Origin: Reclinomonas americana ATCC 50394 | Taxonomy: Eukaryota; Jakobida; Jakobea; Jakobida | Direction: 5' to 3' | DNA: 24,744 bases | Assembly (NCBI GenBank): GCA_048213135.1 | Contig: AFZH01017329.1 | Span: 1-24,744, forward strand | In this document: one piece after another, positions 16,687 through 24,744 of the stretch | Numbering within the stretch: position 1 is the stretch's first letter | Layout of the letters: each line of letters begins with the position of its first letter | Program-made: the position numbers and the translations under genes | The notes under the pieces: model-generated | Seen by the model: the letters and a program-made list of their open reading frames with translations, nothing else | What the model was told of the DNA's origin: nothing | Database searches by the model: none

Positions 16687-16914
16687 GCTTTCATTTCCTC
16701 CTTGTTTGTTTCCTGTTTCTTTCATTGCTGCTTGTTTTGGCTGGTTGGCTGATGTTGTTGTTGCGGTGCGCAGATGGAGTGCCCTCCAAGGTCAATCATC
16801 TCGGCTTTGCTGGTGAGTGTGCATGTACACATTTGTCTGTTTGTGTGTGTTGGTGCCAGAGATGGGCGTGGGGAGATGGTATCGAGAGGCAGAGTGTGAG
16901 CATAATGGTGTAAA

Positions 16915-17008
16915 CGCCAAGTGATTATCACTTTCTGTCATAGACAACGTGGTGCTGAAAAACCCTTTCGACATGAGATGTATGATGGCTTGTTGCACCC
17001 TGAGAGTC
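16915..17008 (+). ncRNA. Box C/D snoRNA G (orphan target)
   Basis: C box GTGATTA (16921), D' CTGA (16955), C' ATGATGG (16982) and D box CTGA (17000). I found no convincing rRNA match of 9 nt or more next to either box. A TAG at 16941 made this look like an exon at first. The box order and its position 73 nt before the acceptor at 17076 favour a snoRNA. Confidence 0.55.
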
Positions 17009-17248
17009 GTCTGTGTGTGTGCGTGTCACATGCATGGTGTGAGCGACTGTGTGCTGACCTCTGTGCTCCGATGCAGGTTGATTCACCACATTTTGGCATG
17101 CTGCTCCACCCGCTCCCAGGCTCCTTTTCTTCTTGATCCCGTTTTAAGGTGTGTGTTTTTACCGTCATTCCTTTCTTTCTTGTGGCTTGGAATGAGGAAT
17201 TTGTGAGGAAGTGCCGTCCGAGCTACATCCTAAATAATTTTTTTGTTT

Positions 17249-17330
17249 GCCGATGACGTAAAAACTCACTCACTGACCACCGACACGCATACTGTTCCAC
17301 CTCTACCTTTTTGCGTGTGTTTCTGATCCG
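17249..17330 (+). ncRNA. Possible box C/D snoRNA H
   Basis: C-like GATGA at 17252, internal CTGA at 17273 and D box CTGA at 17323, in the host intron 17149-17368. The C box is poor, no stable terminal stem is seen, no rRNA match was recognised, and the distance to the acceptor is only 42 nt. Confidence 0.35.
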
Positions 17331-17486
17331 CATATTGTTGAATTGACTTGATTTTGTTGGCGACGCAGATCTTGTGCGAGGACTAAGAGTGGCGTGTACG
17401 CAATGCGTGATGAAGTGCAGATGCGCCCTGTCGTTGGTGAGTAGGGTGTGGGTGATGGGTGGGAATATGTGTATTGGTTTGAGTTA

Positions 17487-17602
17487 AGGATGAATTCTAG
17501 TCATGTGCGTCAAATGAGTTGTCTTTACTGGCGGCCCACGACGAGTTATTCGGCGTGGTGTCTATCCGGTCTAGACATTGATTATATCAATGACTACTGA
17601 AC
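17487..17602 (+). ncRNA. Possible snoRNA I in host intron 17437-17722
   Basis: C-like GGATGA at about 17488 and D box CTGA at 17597, a longer spacing than for its neighbours. The interval contains a strong small hairpin (CCACG at about 17536 with CGTGG), so an H/ACA-type or another RNA is possible. Only 7 nt (TAGTCAT) match SSU near the D box. Confidence 0.3.
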
Positions 17603-17837
17603 GAAAACTCGCCTCCTTTTGTGTGTCTCTTTTGTCTTTGGGTGTACATGGAACTCGTGTTGGTTGTGGGGGAGTTCCAGCTGCCACTCACCTCCATTCT
17701 TTGTTGCGCTTGTCATGTGCAGAAGGCGGGTGGTGGCGACGTGCTGAGGTTGCTGTTGCGAGGACGAGCGTGTTTGTGCAACGAGTTTGGTGAGTCGCCG
17801 CTGGCATTATATAGTATTTGTTGGGTTTCTACTGCCG

Positions 17838-17903
17838 GGGAATGCTGAAAACCTTACGACATCGCGATCCATTCTGTGAGCACTGTCTCGTTCGTCTGAC
17901 CCT
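17838..17903 (+). ncRNA. Box C/D snoRNA J, SSU guide
   Basis: C-like ATGCTGA (17842; one mismatch to the consensus) and D box CTGA (17896). A GGG/CCC terminal stem flanks them. The guide GTCTCGTTCGT (17885-17895) lies directly against the D box and pairs over 11 nt with the conserved SSU sequence ACGAACGAGAC. Confidence 0.68.
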
Positions 17904-18075
17904 TGCACCCACTTTTGCTTGTCGAGTCGACCCCCAAAGTTGAGCTCTAACGTTTCCCCGTCACCTCTGTGTGTGTGCTGTGTTGCTGTGCAGATGGACA
18001 CGAGTGAGAAGAAGAGAGAGAGGTGTGTGTGATGTCGAGTGGTGGGAAAGGGGGGAGGGAGACGAAAGTATGTGT

Positions 18076-18173
18076 TTCTGCTCGATGTTTGTGATGAAAT
18101 TCTTGTCGAACACGCCAGTTCTGCTACTGAGCAACCATGACTGATTTGACAAAGATGTCTGATTTGAGCAGAA
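18076..18173 (+). ncRNA. Box C/D snoRNA K, LSU guide (U38/snR61-like site)
   Basis: C box GTGATGA (18091), D' CTGA (18127), C' ATGACTGA and D box CTGA (18159). An 8-bp stem TTCTGCTC (18076-18083) pairs with GAGCAGAA (18166-18173). The D' guide CGCCAGTTCTGCT (18113-18125) pairs over 13 nt with LSU AGCAGAACUGGCG. D'+5 selects the A of AGCA, which I recall as yeast Am1133 (snR61). Confidence 0.85.
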
Positions 18174-18354
18174 GGGTTCTACAGTGTGCATGTTTCCTTT
18201 CTATCAACAAATCACGTAGCACTTTAAACTCACTCTACCCTCCTCTGCTTTGCTGCTACTGCAGGCATTCTGCTGACGCGTCCAAGCCACGGACAAGGAT
18301 GTGTTGGTGAGTCGCGTGTCTGTCTGCTGTTAGCGAGTTCTCTCGTGTGTCTTT

Positions 18355-18428
18355 ATTCTTATGATGACATCACTACACGACGGTCTTATGAGAACATCGT
18401 GATTCTATATGTGTATGCTGATTCCGTA
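18355..18428 (+). ncRNA. Box C/D snoRNA L, LSU guide sharing its element with snoRNA M
   Basis: C box ATGATGA (18361), D'-like CTTA (18385) and D box CTGA (18418). The guide CACGACGGT before CTTA is complementary to LSU ACCGUCGUG (AGACCGUCGUGAG region); CT extends the match. The same element occurs in snoRNA M, 255 bp downstream. The D-box guide has no recognised target. Confidence 0.72.
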
Positions 18429-18607
18429 CTCTACACTGTTGCTTGTATCTGTCGCCATGCTGGTGTACGTGTGATGCTCATGATGGTGTTTGTGACTCGC
18501 AGGCGACGCGAACCGACGTTGAAGACGCCCCGAAGTTAGTTGCAGGCATTACTGCTGAAAGAGGTTTGTTCACTTTCTCTCTTTTCTCCTTTCCTCTGTG
18601 GTTTGGT

Positions 18608-18688
18608 GGAGCACGTCGATGAGGACACAACACGACGGTCTAATGATATCTCATGATTCATTCGTTCTGCAATTCTGAGCACTGCTCC
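18608..18688 (+). ncRNA. Box C/D snoRNA M, U96-like 5.8S guide
   Basis: Stem GGAGCA (18608-18613) pairs perfectly with TGCTCC (18683-18688). C-like TCGATGA (18616), D'-like CTAA (18640) and D box CTGA (18675). The D guide TTCTGCAATT matches 5.8S AAUUGCAGAA over 10 nt. D+5 falls on the G of AAUUG, the nucleotide corresponding to G75 of human 5.8S, the known U96 target. The D' guide CACGACGGT matches LSU ACCGUCGUG. Confidence 0.87.
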
Positions 18689-18858
18689 CTTACCTTGTTG
18701 GGTTGTGTGTGTGTGTTTCACTTGTCGTCGCACCAACTCATTTGTGGTCAATTCAATGCAGGGTCTCTCCCTGTTTCGCGAGTCGAATACCCTGCAAGGT
18801 TTGTTTCGTGTGCTGAGCCACGAAAAAGAGAGGGAAGAATATGTAGAGGCGTGAGCTT

Positions 18859-18937
18859 GCACGAAGTGATGAATACGATCACCATCTTTCACCTGAGTGA
18901 CTGTGATGTAAACCTATCGTCAGTCCTTCTGACGTGC
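18859..18937 (+). ncRNA. Box C/D snoRNA N, LSU guide (Am807-like site)
   Basis: Textbook box order: C GTGATGA (18866), D' CTGA (18893), C' TGATGT (18904) and D CTGA (18929). Stem GCACG (18859-18863) pairs with CGTGC (18933-18937). The D' guide TCACCATCTTTC pairs over 12 nt with LSU GAAAGAUGGUGA. D'+5 selects the second A, which I recall as yeast Am807 (snR39/snR59; vertebrate U51/U32). Confidence 0.9.
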
Positions 18938-19099
18938 TACCTATCTTGCTGCTTGTCGCTCTGTCCACTGCCGTCATCGACTCGTCGTCCCACTTATGTT
19001 GCTTTGCTGTGTATTGCAGGTGCACGGATTGTTGCGCGCTCGGCATTGACAGATGGTTAGTGGTGTCTTCTGTTGGTTGTAGAGCAGTGAGGTGTGGTT

Positions 19100-19168
19100 T
19101 TGAAGGATGAAAGTGCGAACGGGCGGTCTGAAATACAATTGGTGGAAACGCGTTCACGTCTGACATGT
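19100..19168 (+). ncRNA. Box C/D snoRNA O, SSU guide (U43-like site)
   Basis: C-like AGGATGA (19104), D' CTGA (19128) and D box CTGA (19160). The D' guide ACGGGCGGT pairs over 9 nt with the SSU decoding-region sequence ACCGCCCGU. D'+5 selects a C which I recall as yeast Cm1639/human Cm1703 (U43). No terminal stem is obvious. It lies in the last host intron. Confidence 0.7.
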
Positions 19169-19330
19169 ACGAGAGGGGGAGAGAGAAACATGAGTTGGTG
19201 GTTTTCTCTGAACGAGCTCTCATGTGTATGTTTTTGGTTGTTGTGCAGAGTGTCGTGCAAACTGCAGGAGTGCTTGTTGAGAACAATGAATCGACTTTTC
19301 AAATTGAAAACAGTCTATTCATTCTTTGTG

Positions 19331-21140
19331 TCATCTCCAATCGGGCTTTGATGACTGCTGTTCCTCCACGTCGGCGGCCTGTACCCCCTTGGCCAGCGCA
19401 TACGAGTGTGCAATACGCCGCACAAATGCGGGTGCCGATCCGACCTGCGGTGCAAAGGTGCACTCGGCCAGCTGTCGCTCCAACTGCGCCGCCTGCAGAC
19501 GCTGCCGTTTCAGTTCGGCCTCCTCGTGCTGGAGCTGCATACAACAACCAAAGAATGACGACTGAGTACGATAAAAGGAGAGCAACACAGGCGCGTACAA
19601 ACACACCCGTATGCGCTCCATGAGTGTGTCGGGGTCCGAGTGCACACGGAGGGCACTCTTGGCGCCGGCGCTGTGGATTTCCGGTCGGAAAGTTGCACTC
19701 TCCATCTCCTTGTTGCTGAGATGCTGGCGAAGCATATCTTGCTTCTTCATGCGCCGCCGATACTCCTCAGTACTGAGTTCCTCGACGGTGCGCGGCCGTC
19801 TCTTTTTCGACGTCTTGTTGATGCGCGGCTGAAATGTGCAGTCGGGGTTGTCGTCGCGCTGCTCCGTGCGCTGTGGTGCGATGAGTGCGCGAATGCGCTT
19901 GACACACACAACACACACAAACCATCCTGTCCATCGAATTCTTCCTCTGCAAATGATACTCCTGCCGCCGCAGAAATGTTGTACCACTGCACGTCTTGGC
20001 CGCCAATTGCTGCGAACCGGGGCACAGGAGGGTCGGTGGAGGCACACTCTGCACAGCCCACGTGCGTGTGTGAGAGAGAGTGACACACAGAGGCAACAAG
20101 AGAGGTGCGGTGGCGACGGCACACCTGCTGCTCCTGCTGTAACCGAACGGAATGGACGTGCGCCTGGCGGGTGGACTCGAGTCGCTGCTGCCGGGCCAGG
20201 AACTGCGAAAATGACTCGACAGTCGACGCAGACGAAGCAGGTCGACCCGACAGCGACGAGGCACCGTCGGCGGCGGCCGACTCTGGCGACGAGCCGTGGC
20301 GCGCATAAATTGGTGTGTTCCTCGTCGGCTGACTCCGCAAACGCGCCTTCTGCTCCCCCTCGGCCACCAGCATCTTCATCATGCTGCTCATGAGATCACG
20401 CGAGGCCGTGACATTTGCCGCCTGCTCTCGGATCTGCTCAGCAGAGAGAGAGGCGTTGAGCGACTGATCAACCAGCGGCGAGCTGGCAGCCGTGACGGGC
20501 GGCGCCGAATATGTAGTCGACGCCACTGCAACAGGAGCGGCGAATGGGCGTCGATAGAAGGAGGAGAAGAAGAAGAAGGCCAGCGTGGCGCATACCTGCA
20601 CCGCTGACGTTGGTCAGCCGGTGAAACGTGGGCTGGTACAAGTACGTCGTGGCACTGGCGAGCGTCGGTGGCGGCGCCGGCTCCTCCTCCGCCGCCGTGC
20701 TGCGCCACGTCACAGACGGAGATGGCGCCCTCCAACGCGACGATACAGACGACGAGAGCGAGGACGGCGGTGGTGGTGTGGGATGATACTGGTTGATCTT
20801 GGGTGTGAAGGTGAACTCGGACTCGGCGGCCGACGCAGCAGACCGGCGTTCTCGTCGCGGTGTTGTGCTACTCCCACCCCACACTCCAATGAGTCACTGC
20901 CAGCACAAGAACAACAGGCAGGAAGCGCGGGTCGACTGCACTGCACCTCTGGCGCGCCTTGGCCAGCGCGGCCCACTGACGGGAACTCTCGCTGATTTCC
21001 GGCTGAAACGTGCACACGGCACTCAGTCGCGCCGCCTGCTCCTGAGCCAGTTCTTCGAGTCGCTGCTGGTTCTTGGCGCTGGCCGAGTTCAGATACAGCC
21101 GTTCGCTGGCACGAATCCCGCGATCTGGGCTTTTCGCTCC

Positions 21141-21176
<36 letters not shown>

Positions 21177-21797
21177 TGCCGGCGTGGCCACCGCAGGAGA
21201 CGCTGCTCCGTGCGTGATCAGCGTGCCGTTCGCATCGAGGGGCGCATCGACCCAGGTGTTGACACGCGGCTCAAACGTGCAATCGGCCAGCTCCTGGTCC
21301 CCGCGCGACGCTCGCTTCTCCTCCAGCTCCTGCTGCCGAATGCGCTGCGCACAACCCATCCGAGTTAACTCCTTTGCCGCAGCAATCCCACCCACCCACC
21401 AAGCACACATCGTCGCCCACCTCTCGCTCAATTTGCCGCTCATAGAACGAGGCTCGTCGACGTTGACTGCCGCCACCACCATTCGACGCAGAGGCACTCA
21501 ACGCAGCAGCCGAGTCCGCCACTTGCGAAGGCCGCTGTTGCAGACACAAACATATGAGAGAGAGAGAGAGAGAAGCAAAGACATTCACCACACAGCACGT
21601 ACCAGCAGCGCATCATCGCTCGTGTACTCTCTCGGCTCACTGTGCACCGCTCTGCATGCAGAACAAAAACATGCACGTGAATGAATGAGTGTTGTGTGAA
21701 ATATCAGAACTCGGATTCTTCAGTCAGTCACACGCAACTTGCCCGCAGATGGAGCTGTGCACGTCGTGCAAACTGTGAGTGAGAACTCGCAAGTCAT
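19331..21797 (-). CDS. Coiled-coil protein with six TFxPxI-type motifs
   Basis: Exons: 21797-21739, 21651-21603, 21534-21421, 21344-20947, 20867-20596, 20525-20125, 19897-19607 and 19534-19331; 595 aa, phases consistent. Six copies of a short motif recur: CTFEPRVN, CTFQPEIS, FTFTPKIN, CTFQPRIN, ATFRPEIH and CTFAPQVG. Most follow a charged helical stretch of the type RIRxxELEEKRA..ELAD. Such repeats are widespread in uncharacterised, often cytoskeletal or flagellar, protist proteins; no enzyme domain is visible. An alanine run of 13 from GCN codons lies near 21137-21180, and Ser/Thr/Pro-rich linkers separate the repeats. The first exon (MTCEFSLTVCTTCTAPSAG) is the least certain: its donor is GTTGCG and it joins in phase. 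An open segment upstream (about 21829-21895 on the minus strand) could be another 5' exon. The 227-nt intron 20124-19898 contains a possible cassette exon (20009-19923). The gene converges on the snoRNA host gene. Confidence 0.8.
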
Positions 21798-22105
21798 AAC
21801 ACACACAAGAGCACACACGAAACGAGTCGGATCAAAAGCGACAGTCGGCGGCTTGGTGAAGCGCTCGAATTGATCCCACACAACTCTGTGTGAGCAAGCT
21901 GTTAGGCAGTTGTAGGTCGACCGACCACACAGAGAGAAAGCAAACGCAGCTCGTACGCCTCCTCCATCGCTGGTGCTGACTTTCCAACCCGACCAACGGA
22001 AAGCAACGTTCGCGCCCTGCTTTTTTTGCGAGATCGTGCGAGAGAAGGTCACCTTCACGCGAAGAGAGAGACACACGCGCCCGACGAGGATTGAGATTGT
22101 CAGAG
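21798..22105. promoter_or_regulatory. Divergent promoter region between the TFxPxI and Kelch genes
   Basis: 308 bp between two head-to-head start codons. It has no TATA box in a sensible position. It contains a T7 run at about 22021 and an AG-rich run before the Kelch ATG. On the minus strand it keeps an open frame with no ATG of its own (reading FTKPPTVAFDPTRF), which might be an upstream coding exon of the TFxPxI gene. Confidence 0.4.
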
Positions 22106-24583
22106 ATGAAGGTGATCATCGACAAGGTGACTACGCAGCGCGGCACGCAGCCGCCCAATCCAACATTTCCGCACGCGTGCGTGTTTGCCACGAGCGGAGC
22201 CTCGGGCGATCCCGTCATGTGGATGTTTGGCGGTGCGGAGGAGCGACTGGCCGGCCGCGTGGTATTCTCCAACGCTGTCTACGCCTTCCACTTTGGTGAG
22301 TGAAGAGGGAGAGAGAGTGCGCGCACAGTGTGTGTCGCTGATTGACGCGTGCCAACTGTCGGACTCAATCATCGCCATGGTGATCGCATTGCAGGCAATG
22401 CCAGCTGGGAAAAGATTGAGCCGGTTGGCGCCGAGTATGGGCCGGGTCCGCGCGCCCTCAGCGGCGTCGCCGCCTGCACTGCCAACAACAAGTTTTACGT
22501 ATTCGGCGGCTACGATGTGCTGGACGGCAAATACAGGGTGCGTGCAAATTCTCCTCTCCTTCTCTCTGTTCCTCGCATACTGCCTCCTCCTTGATCCTCT
22601 GCTACGATTCTCATTATATTTGTCTCTCTTGGGGGGGGGCACAGTGCTTCAATGGCCTCTACGCCTTCGACACGGTGACGCGCACATGGGAGACGGTCAC
22701 CATGAAGGGTACGCCCAGCGTGTTCTCTCTTTCTTTCTTTATTTTCTTGCTCAATGTGTACGTTGATGCCCGTCGACAGGTGATGTGCCAGAACCGCGTG
22801 CCGGTCCCGCCATGGTGTGCGTCGGCAAGTACATGTTCATCATGGGTGGCTCGCAGGGCTCGGATCGCTTTTTCAACGATCTCTACGCGTTTGACACGGG
22901 TACGCATTTCTGTGTGCTCATGCACACCCACATACACGCATACGCACATAAGCACTCACCCACTTCGGAACATTCCGCAGAGACAAACCTGTGCCGCATG
23001 ATCTCCAGCGTGGCTGCACCAGTGAGTCCACGTTGCGGTCATTCCATGTGCCTCGTGGGCAGCCGCCTCTACGTGTTTGGCGGGTGGACTCGACAGGGTA
23101 GCCGACAGCTGTCGCTGAACGATCTGCACATCTACGACCTCGGTGAGCGCTGTGTGGAGAGTGTCGTTCTGCAGCAAAGAAGCACACAACAGCTGCTAAC
23201 AATCGCTGCGCGTGGTCAGACCTCGAGGACTGGCTACCGGAGAGAATGTGCCGCACTCGAGGCGCCCTGCCGACGGCTCGCACCGGACACGCCAGCGTCG
23301 TCGTTGGCTCCAGCATGTTTGTCATCTGCGGCGGTCTCACCAACAACCACCCGCGCAAGTCGGTGCACTGGCTGGACACGAGTTGCGTTCAGAGAAGGGG
23401 CGCACGAAGCTGCCACGCACGCAAGCCATAGAAGGGGGTGCTCACTTGCGTGCCTTGGTGACATGCAGCCAAGATGAAATGGCACCGTGCGGACGAGCTG
23501 CCGCACTGCATCGGCTGTGCTGCCGTCGCCCATCCGACGCTGCCGCAAATCTACTGCTTTGGTGGTGTCGGATTCCGCACCACTCGCAAAGAGGGCGGAT
23601 CAACATTCATCGAGAGCAACGACATGTACGTGCTCTCTGTCGGTGAGTTTTCTCTTTTTGCAAACGTGTACCGTACTTTCCATGCGACACTGCCCTCAAC
23701 ACCACCATCATTCATTGCCTCGTAGCCGACGGCCGCAGCCGCGGTCGCTCCTCACCCGTAAAGTGGGGCGGCTTCAAGTCGGTGCGCGACGAGGCCCACG
23801 TGAGTCACGCGGACGCAGAAGACACGGCAGAAGGCGTGTTCGAGTCCTCATCACGCCACGAGACCATGGCCGCCGCCGCCGCCACGACTGCCGTGGCCCC
23901 GCCGCCACCTCCACCCCCGCCATCACCACAGCAGGTTGTCGCGGTAATTGTCACGCCGTCGGCAGTCTCGACGGCAGTGTCAACCCCCGCAACGACTGCA
24001 TTGTCGACTCCCTTCGACGACATGGTCGACACAACCCTCGACATCACCACCGTCGTGAAGGCCCCGTACCAATCACCACTGCATGGTGGAAGCGGTCGAC
24101 AGTTGCCGGATGACACCCTGATCTTCCCCGTCACTCCGGAGCGCGAAAAGAAGGCACCGGCAAAGGACGCTGTGGCAGCGCCGGCAGAGGACGATTTGTT
24201 CGCGTTCTCCGCAATGGAGCACTCGGTATGTGGTACTACACCCGTGTAAAACTTTTTTGATTTCCTCGCCGCTCACAACCTGCATCCCTTCGCCGGCTCC
24301 CCAGGTTCCTGCGTACGACGAGAATGCGATCGCCATTGGTCACCAGCTCTCCAGTGGCAAGGGCATGGCCGTCGGCAGCAAGATTGCGTTTGAGTCGGTG
24401 TTCTCCGACAGCAGCTCAAGTGCCACTGGCGCCTCTGACATGCCGTTGGCGGTCCCGTTGCGCGACACCACCAATGCGGTGCTCGCCAACAAGAAGAACA
24501 CGCCGAACACTGTCCGCCGCTTGCGAGTGCGCGACGAGTTCTTCCGGTCGGTGCTCGACGGTGAGAGCTCTCCGCCCTTTGTC

Positions 24584-24586
<3 letters not shown>
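22106..24586 (+). CDS. Kelch-repeat beta-propeller protein with disordered C-terminal tail
   Basis: Nine exons: 22106-22295, 22395-22537, 22645-22708, 22780-22899, 22981-23142, 23220-23381, 23469-23642, 23726-24225 and 24305-24586; 598 aa, all phases consistent. Residues 1-345 form Kelch repeats with the usual GG doublets and downstream Trp/Tyr: VMWMFGGAEE, KFYVFGGYDV, MFIMGGSQG, LYVFGGWTRQ, MFVICGGLT and IYCFGGVG, with LYAFDT strands between them. This predicts a six-bladed propeller for protein binding. No BTB, F-box or other partner domain is encoded. The tail (about 345-598) is rich in Ala, Pro, Thr and Ser, with an A5 run and a P8 run, and is probably disordered. The donor at 23382 is GTTGCG. 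The ATG at 22106 fits the frame; the 5' exon structure is otherwise unsupported. Start alternatives farther upstream cannot be excluded. Confidence 0.9.

Positions 24587-24642
<56 letters not shown>
24586..24642. repeat. (AG)n microsatellite after the Kelch stop codon
   Basis: An uninterrupted AG run of about 28 units begins at the last base of the TAG stop, so it forms the start of the Kelch 3' UTR. Confidence 0.95.
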
Positions 24643-24645
<3 letters not shown>

Positions 24646-24744
24646 GGACGACGTCGTCGTCGTCGTTGTTGGTTCGGTCGGTCGGGTCGGGTCGGTCGGT
24701 GTGTTGTTGTTGTTCGTTTCGTTTCGTTTCGTTCGTACGTAGTA
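24643..24744. repeat. GTC/CGTTT low-complexity window end
   Basis: Successive simple runs: (GTC)n, GGTC/GGGTC words, (TTG)n, (CGTTT)n, and finally GTTCGTACGTAGTA. The reverse complement of the left end reads GTTCGTACGCGTAGTA at 95-110, so both ends share a near-identical word. No gene is visible. Confidence 0.7.

Larger units (their letters stand above)
14354..19330 (+). ncRNA. Multi-intron box C/D snoRNA host gene (UHG/GAS5-like)
   Basis: A series of very short exons is flanked by good 3' sites (YAG) and mostly GTGAGT 5' sites. The first exon ends at 14604. Internal exons: 15041-15134, 15377-15429, 15646-15698, 15911-15967, 16263-16308, 16505-16564, 16774-16812, 17077-17148, 17369-17436, 17723-17789, 17994-18022, 18265-18306, 18503-18534, 18762-18798 and 19020-19055. 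The last starts at 19249 or 19251. No frame stays open through all exons without changing splice sites. The introns hold box C/D snoRNAs, one each; ten of 15 D boxes end 71-102 nt before the acceptor, close to the spacing known for intronic snoRNA assembly. The intron 15135-15376 has a C-like box at 15179 but no D box. The terminal exon runs into the 3' end of the convergent gene. Both gene ends are approximate, and a short Cys-rich peptide cannot be fully excluded. Confidence 0.75.

Noticed and set aside
16944-17005. Candidate micro-exon starting after TAG at 16943
   Set aside because: The segment contains C, D', C' and D boxes in the right order and lacks a good donor, so it is called snoRNA G inside a larger intron.
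15041-19055. A Cys-rich protein encoded by the micro-exons (chain with CLCTGHDMYDEER, CSFCCRNGHC, CACRPC and similar)
   Set aside because: Several exons can be chained in frame, but only by changing donors or acceptors at several junctions. The Cys content follows from the TG-rich composition. The introns carry snoRNAs with rRNA guides, which explains the architecture without coding.
21749-21774. Plus-strand 26-nt exon beginning ATGGAGCTGTGC with a CAG acceptor and GTGAGT donor, as a 5' exon of the Kelch gene
   Set aside because: It is the antisense of the first exon of the minus-strand TFxPxI gene, which splices in phase with the rest of that gene. No frame links it to the Kelch ATG.

Overview
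The window is nuclear DNA of a eukaryote, most likely a free-living protist; I cannot place the lineage. Five protein genes are each cut by several short GT..AG introns (mostly 55-100 nt). The coding sequence is GC-rich, while introns and UTRs are loaded with CA/TG/AG dinucleotide tracts. Every protein exon chain below was built by hand by matching splice phases. No transcript data were available.

Layout, left to right. (1) 223-2601, minus: a TKL-type kinase with an MLKL-like N-terminal helical region, a degenerate catalytic loop (HCN instead of HRD) and the start of a TPR-like tail, probably continuing past the left edge. (2) 2747-6149, minus: a complete organellar-type leucyl-tRNA synthetase in 11 exons. 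(3) 6187-9256, plus, 37 bp from the LeuRS start and divergent: a beta-propeller plus coiled-coil protein resembling FANCB/FAAP100 of the Fanconi anaemia core complex (tentative). (4) 10256-14206, plus: a large unrecognised protein with two tandem copies of an N-terminal module, a degenerate EF-hand region and an armadillo-like C-terminal half. (5) About 14354-19330, plus: a region without convincing long ORFs, which I read as a non-coding host gene of about 17 very short exons. Its introns carry about 15 box C/D snoRNAs, usually one per intron. (6) 19331-21797, minus: a coiled-coil protein with six TFxPxI motifs. (7) 22106-24586, plus, divergent from (6): a Kelch-repeat protein with a long Ala/Pro/Thr/Ser-rich tail. 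Both window ends are long dinucleotide tracts followed by about 100 nt of odd CG/GTCG-rich low-complexity sequence.

The most interesting content is the snoRNA cluster. Consensus splice sites (YAG..GTGAGT) recur about every 270 bp, and between them lie C boxes, D boxes, terminal stems and 8-13 nt guide segments. The guides match universally conserved stretches of SSU, LSU and 5.8S rRNA as I remember them. Several give, by the D+5 rule, the same nucleotides that are 2'-O-methylated in yeast or human. This is the U22HG/GAS5 type of host-gene architecture.

A second genome-level signal is a recurrent non-canonical 5' splice site, GTTGCG, in at least 12 introns of all five protein genes. The genes are not an obvious pathway: translation (LeuRS), rRNA modification (snoRNAs), signalling (kinase), possible DNA repair, and structural or adaptor proteins. 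They are packed with short or shared promoters.
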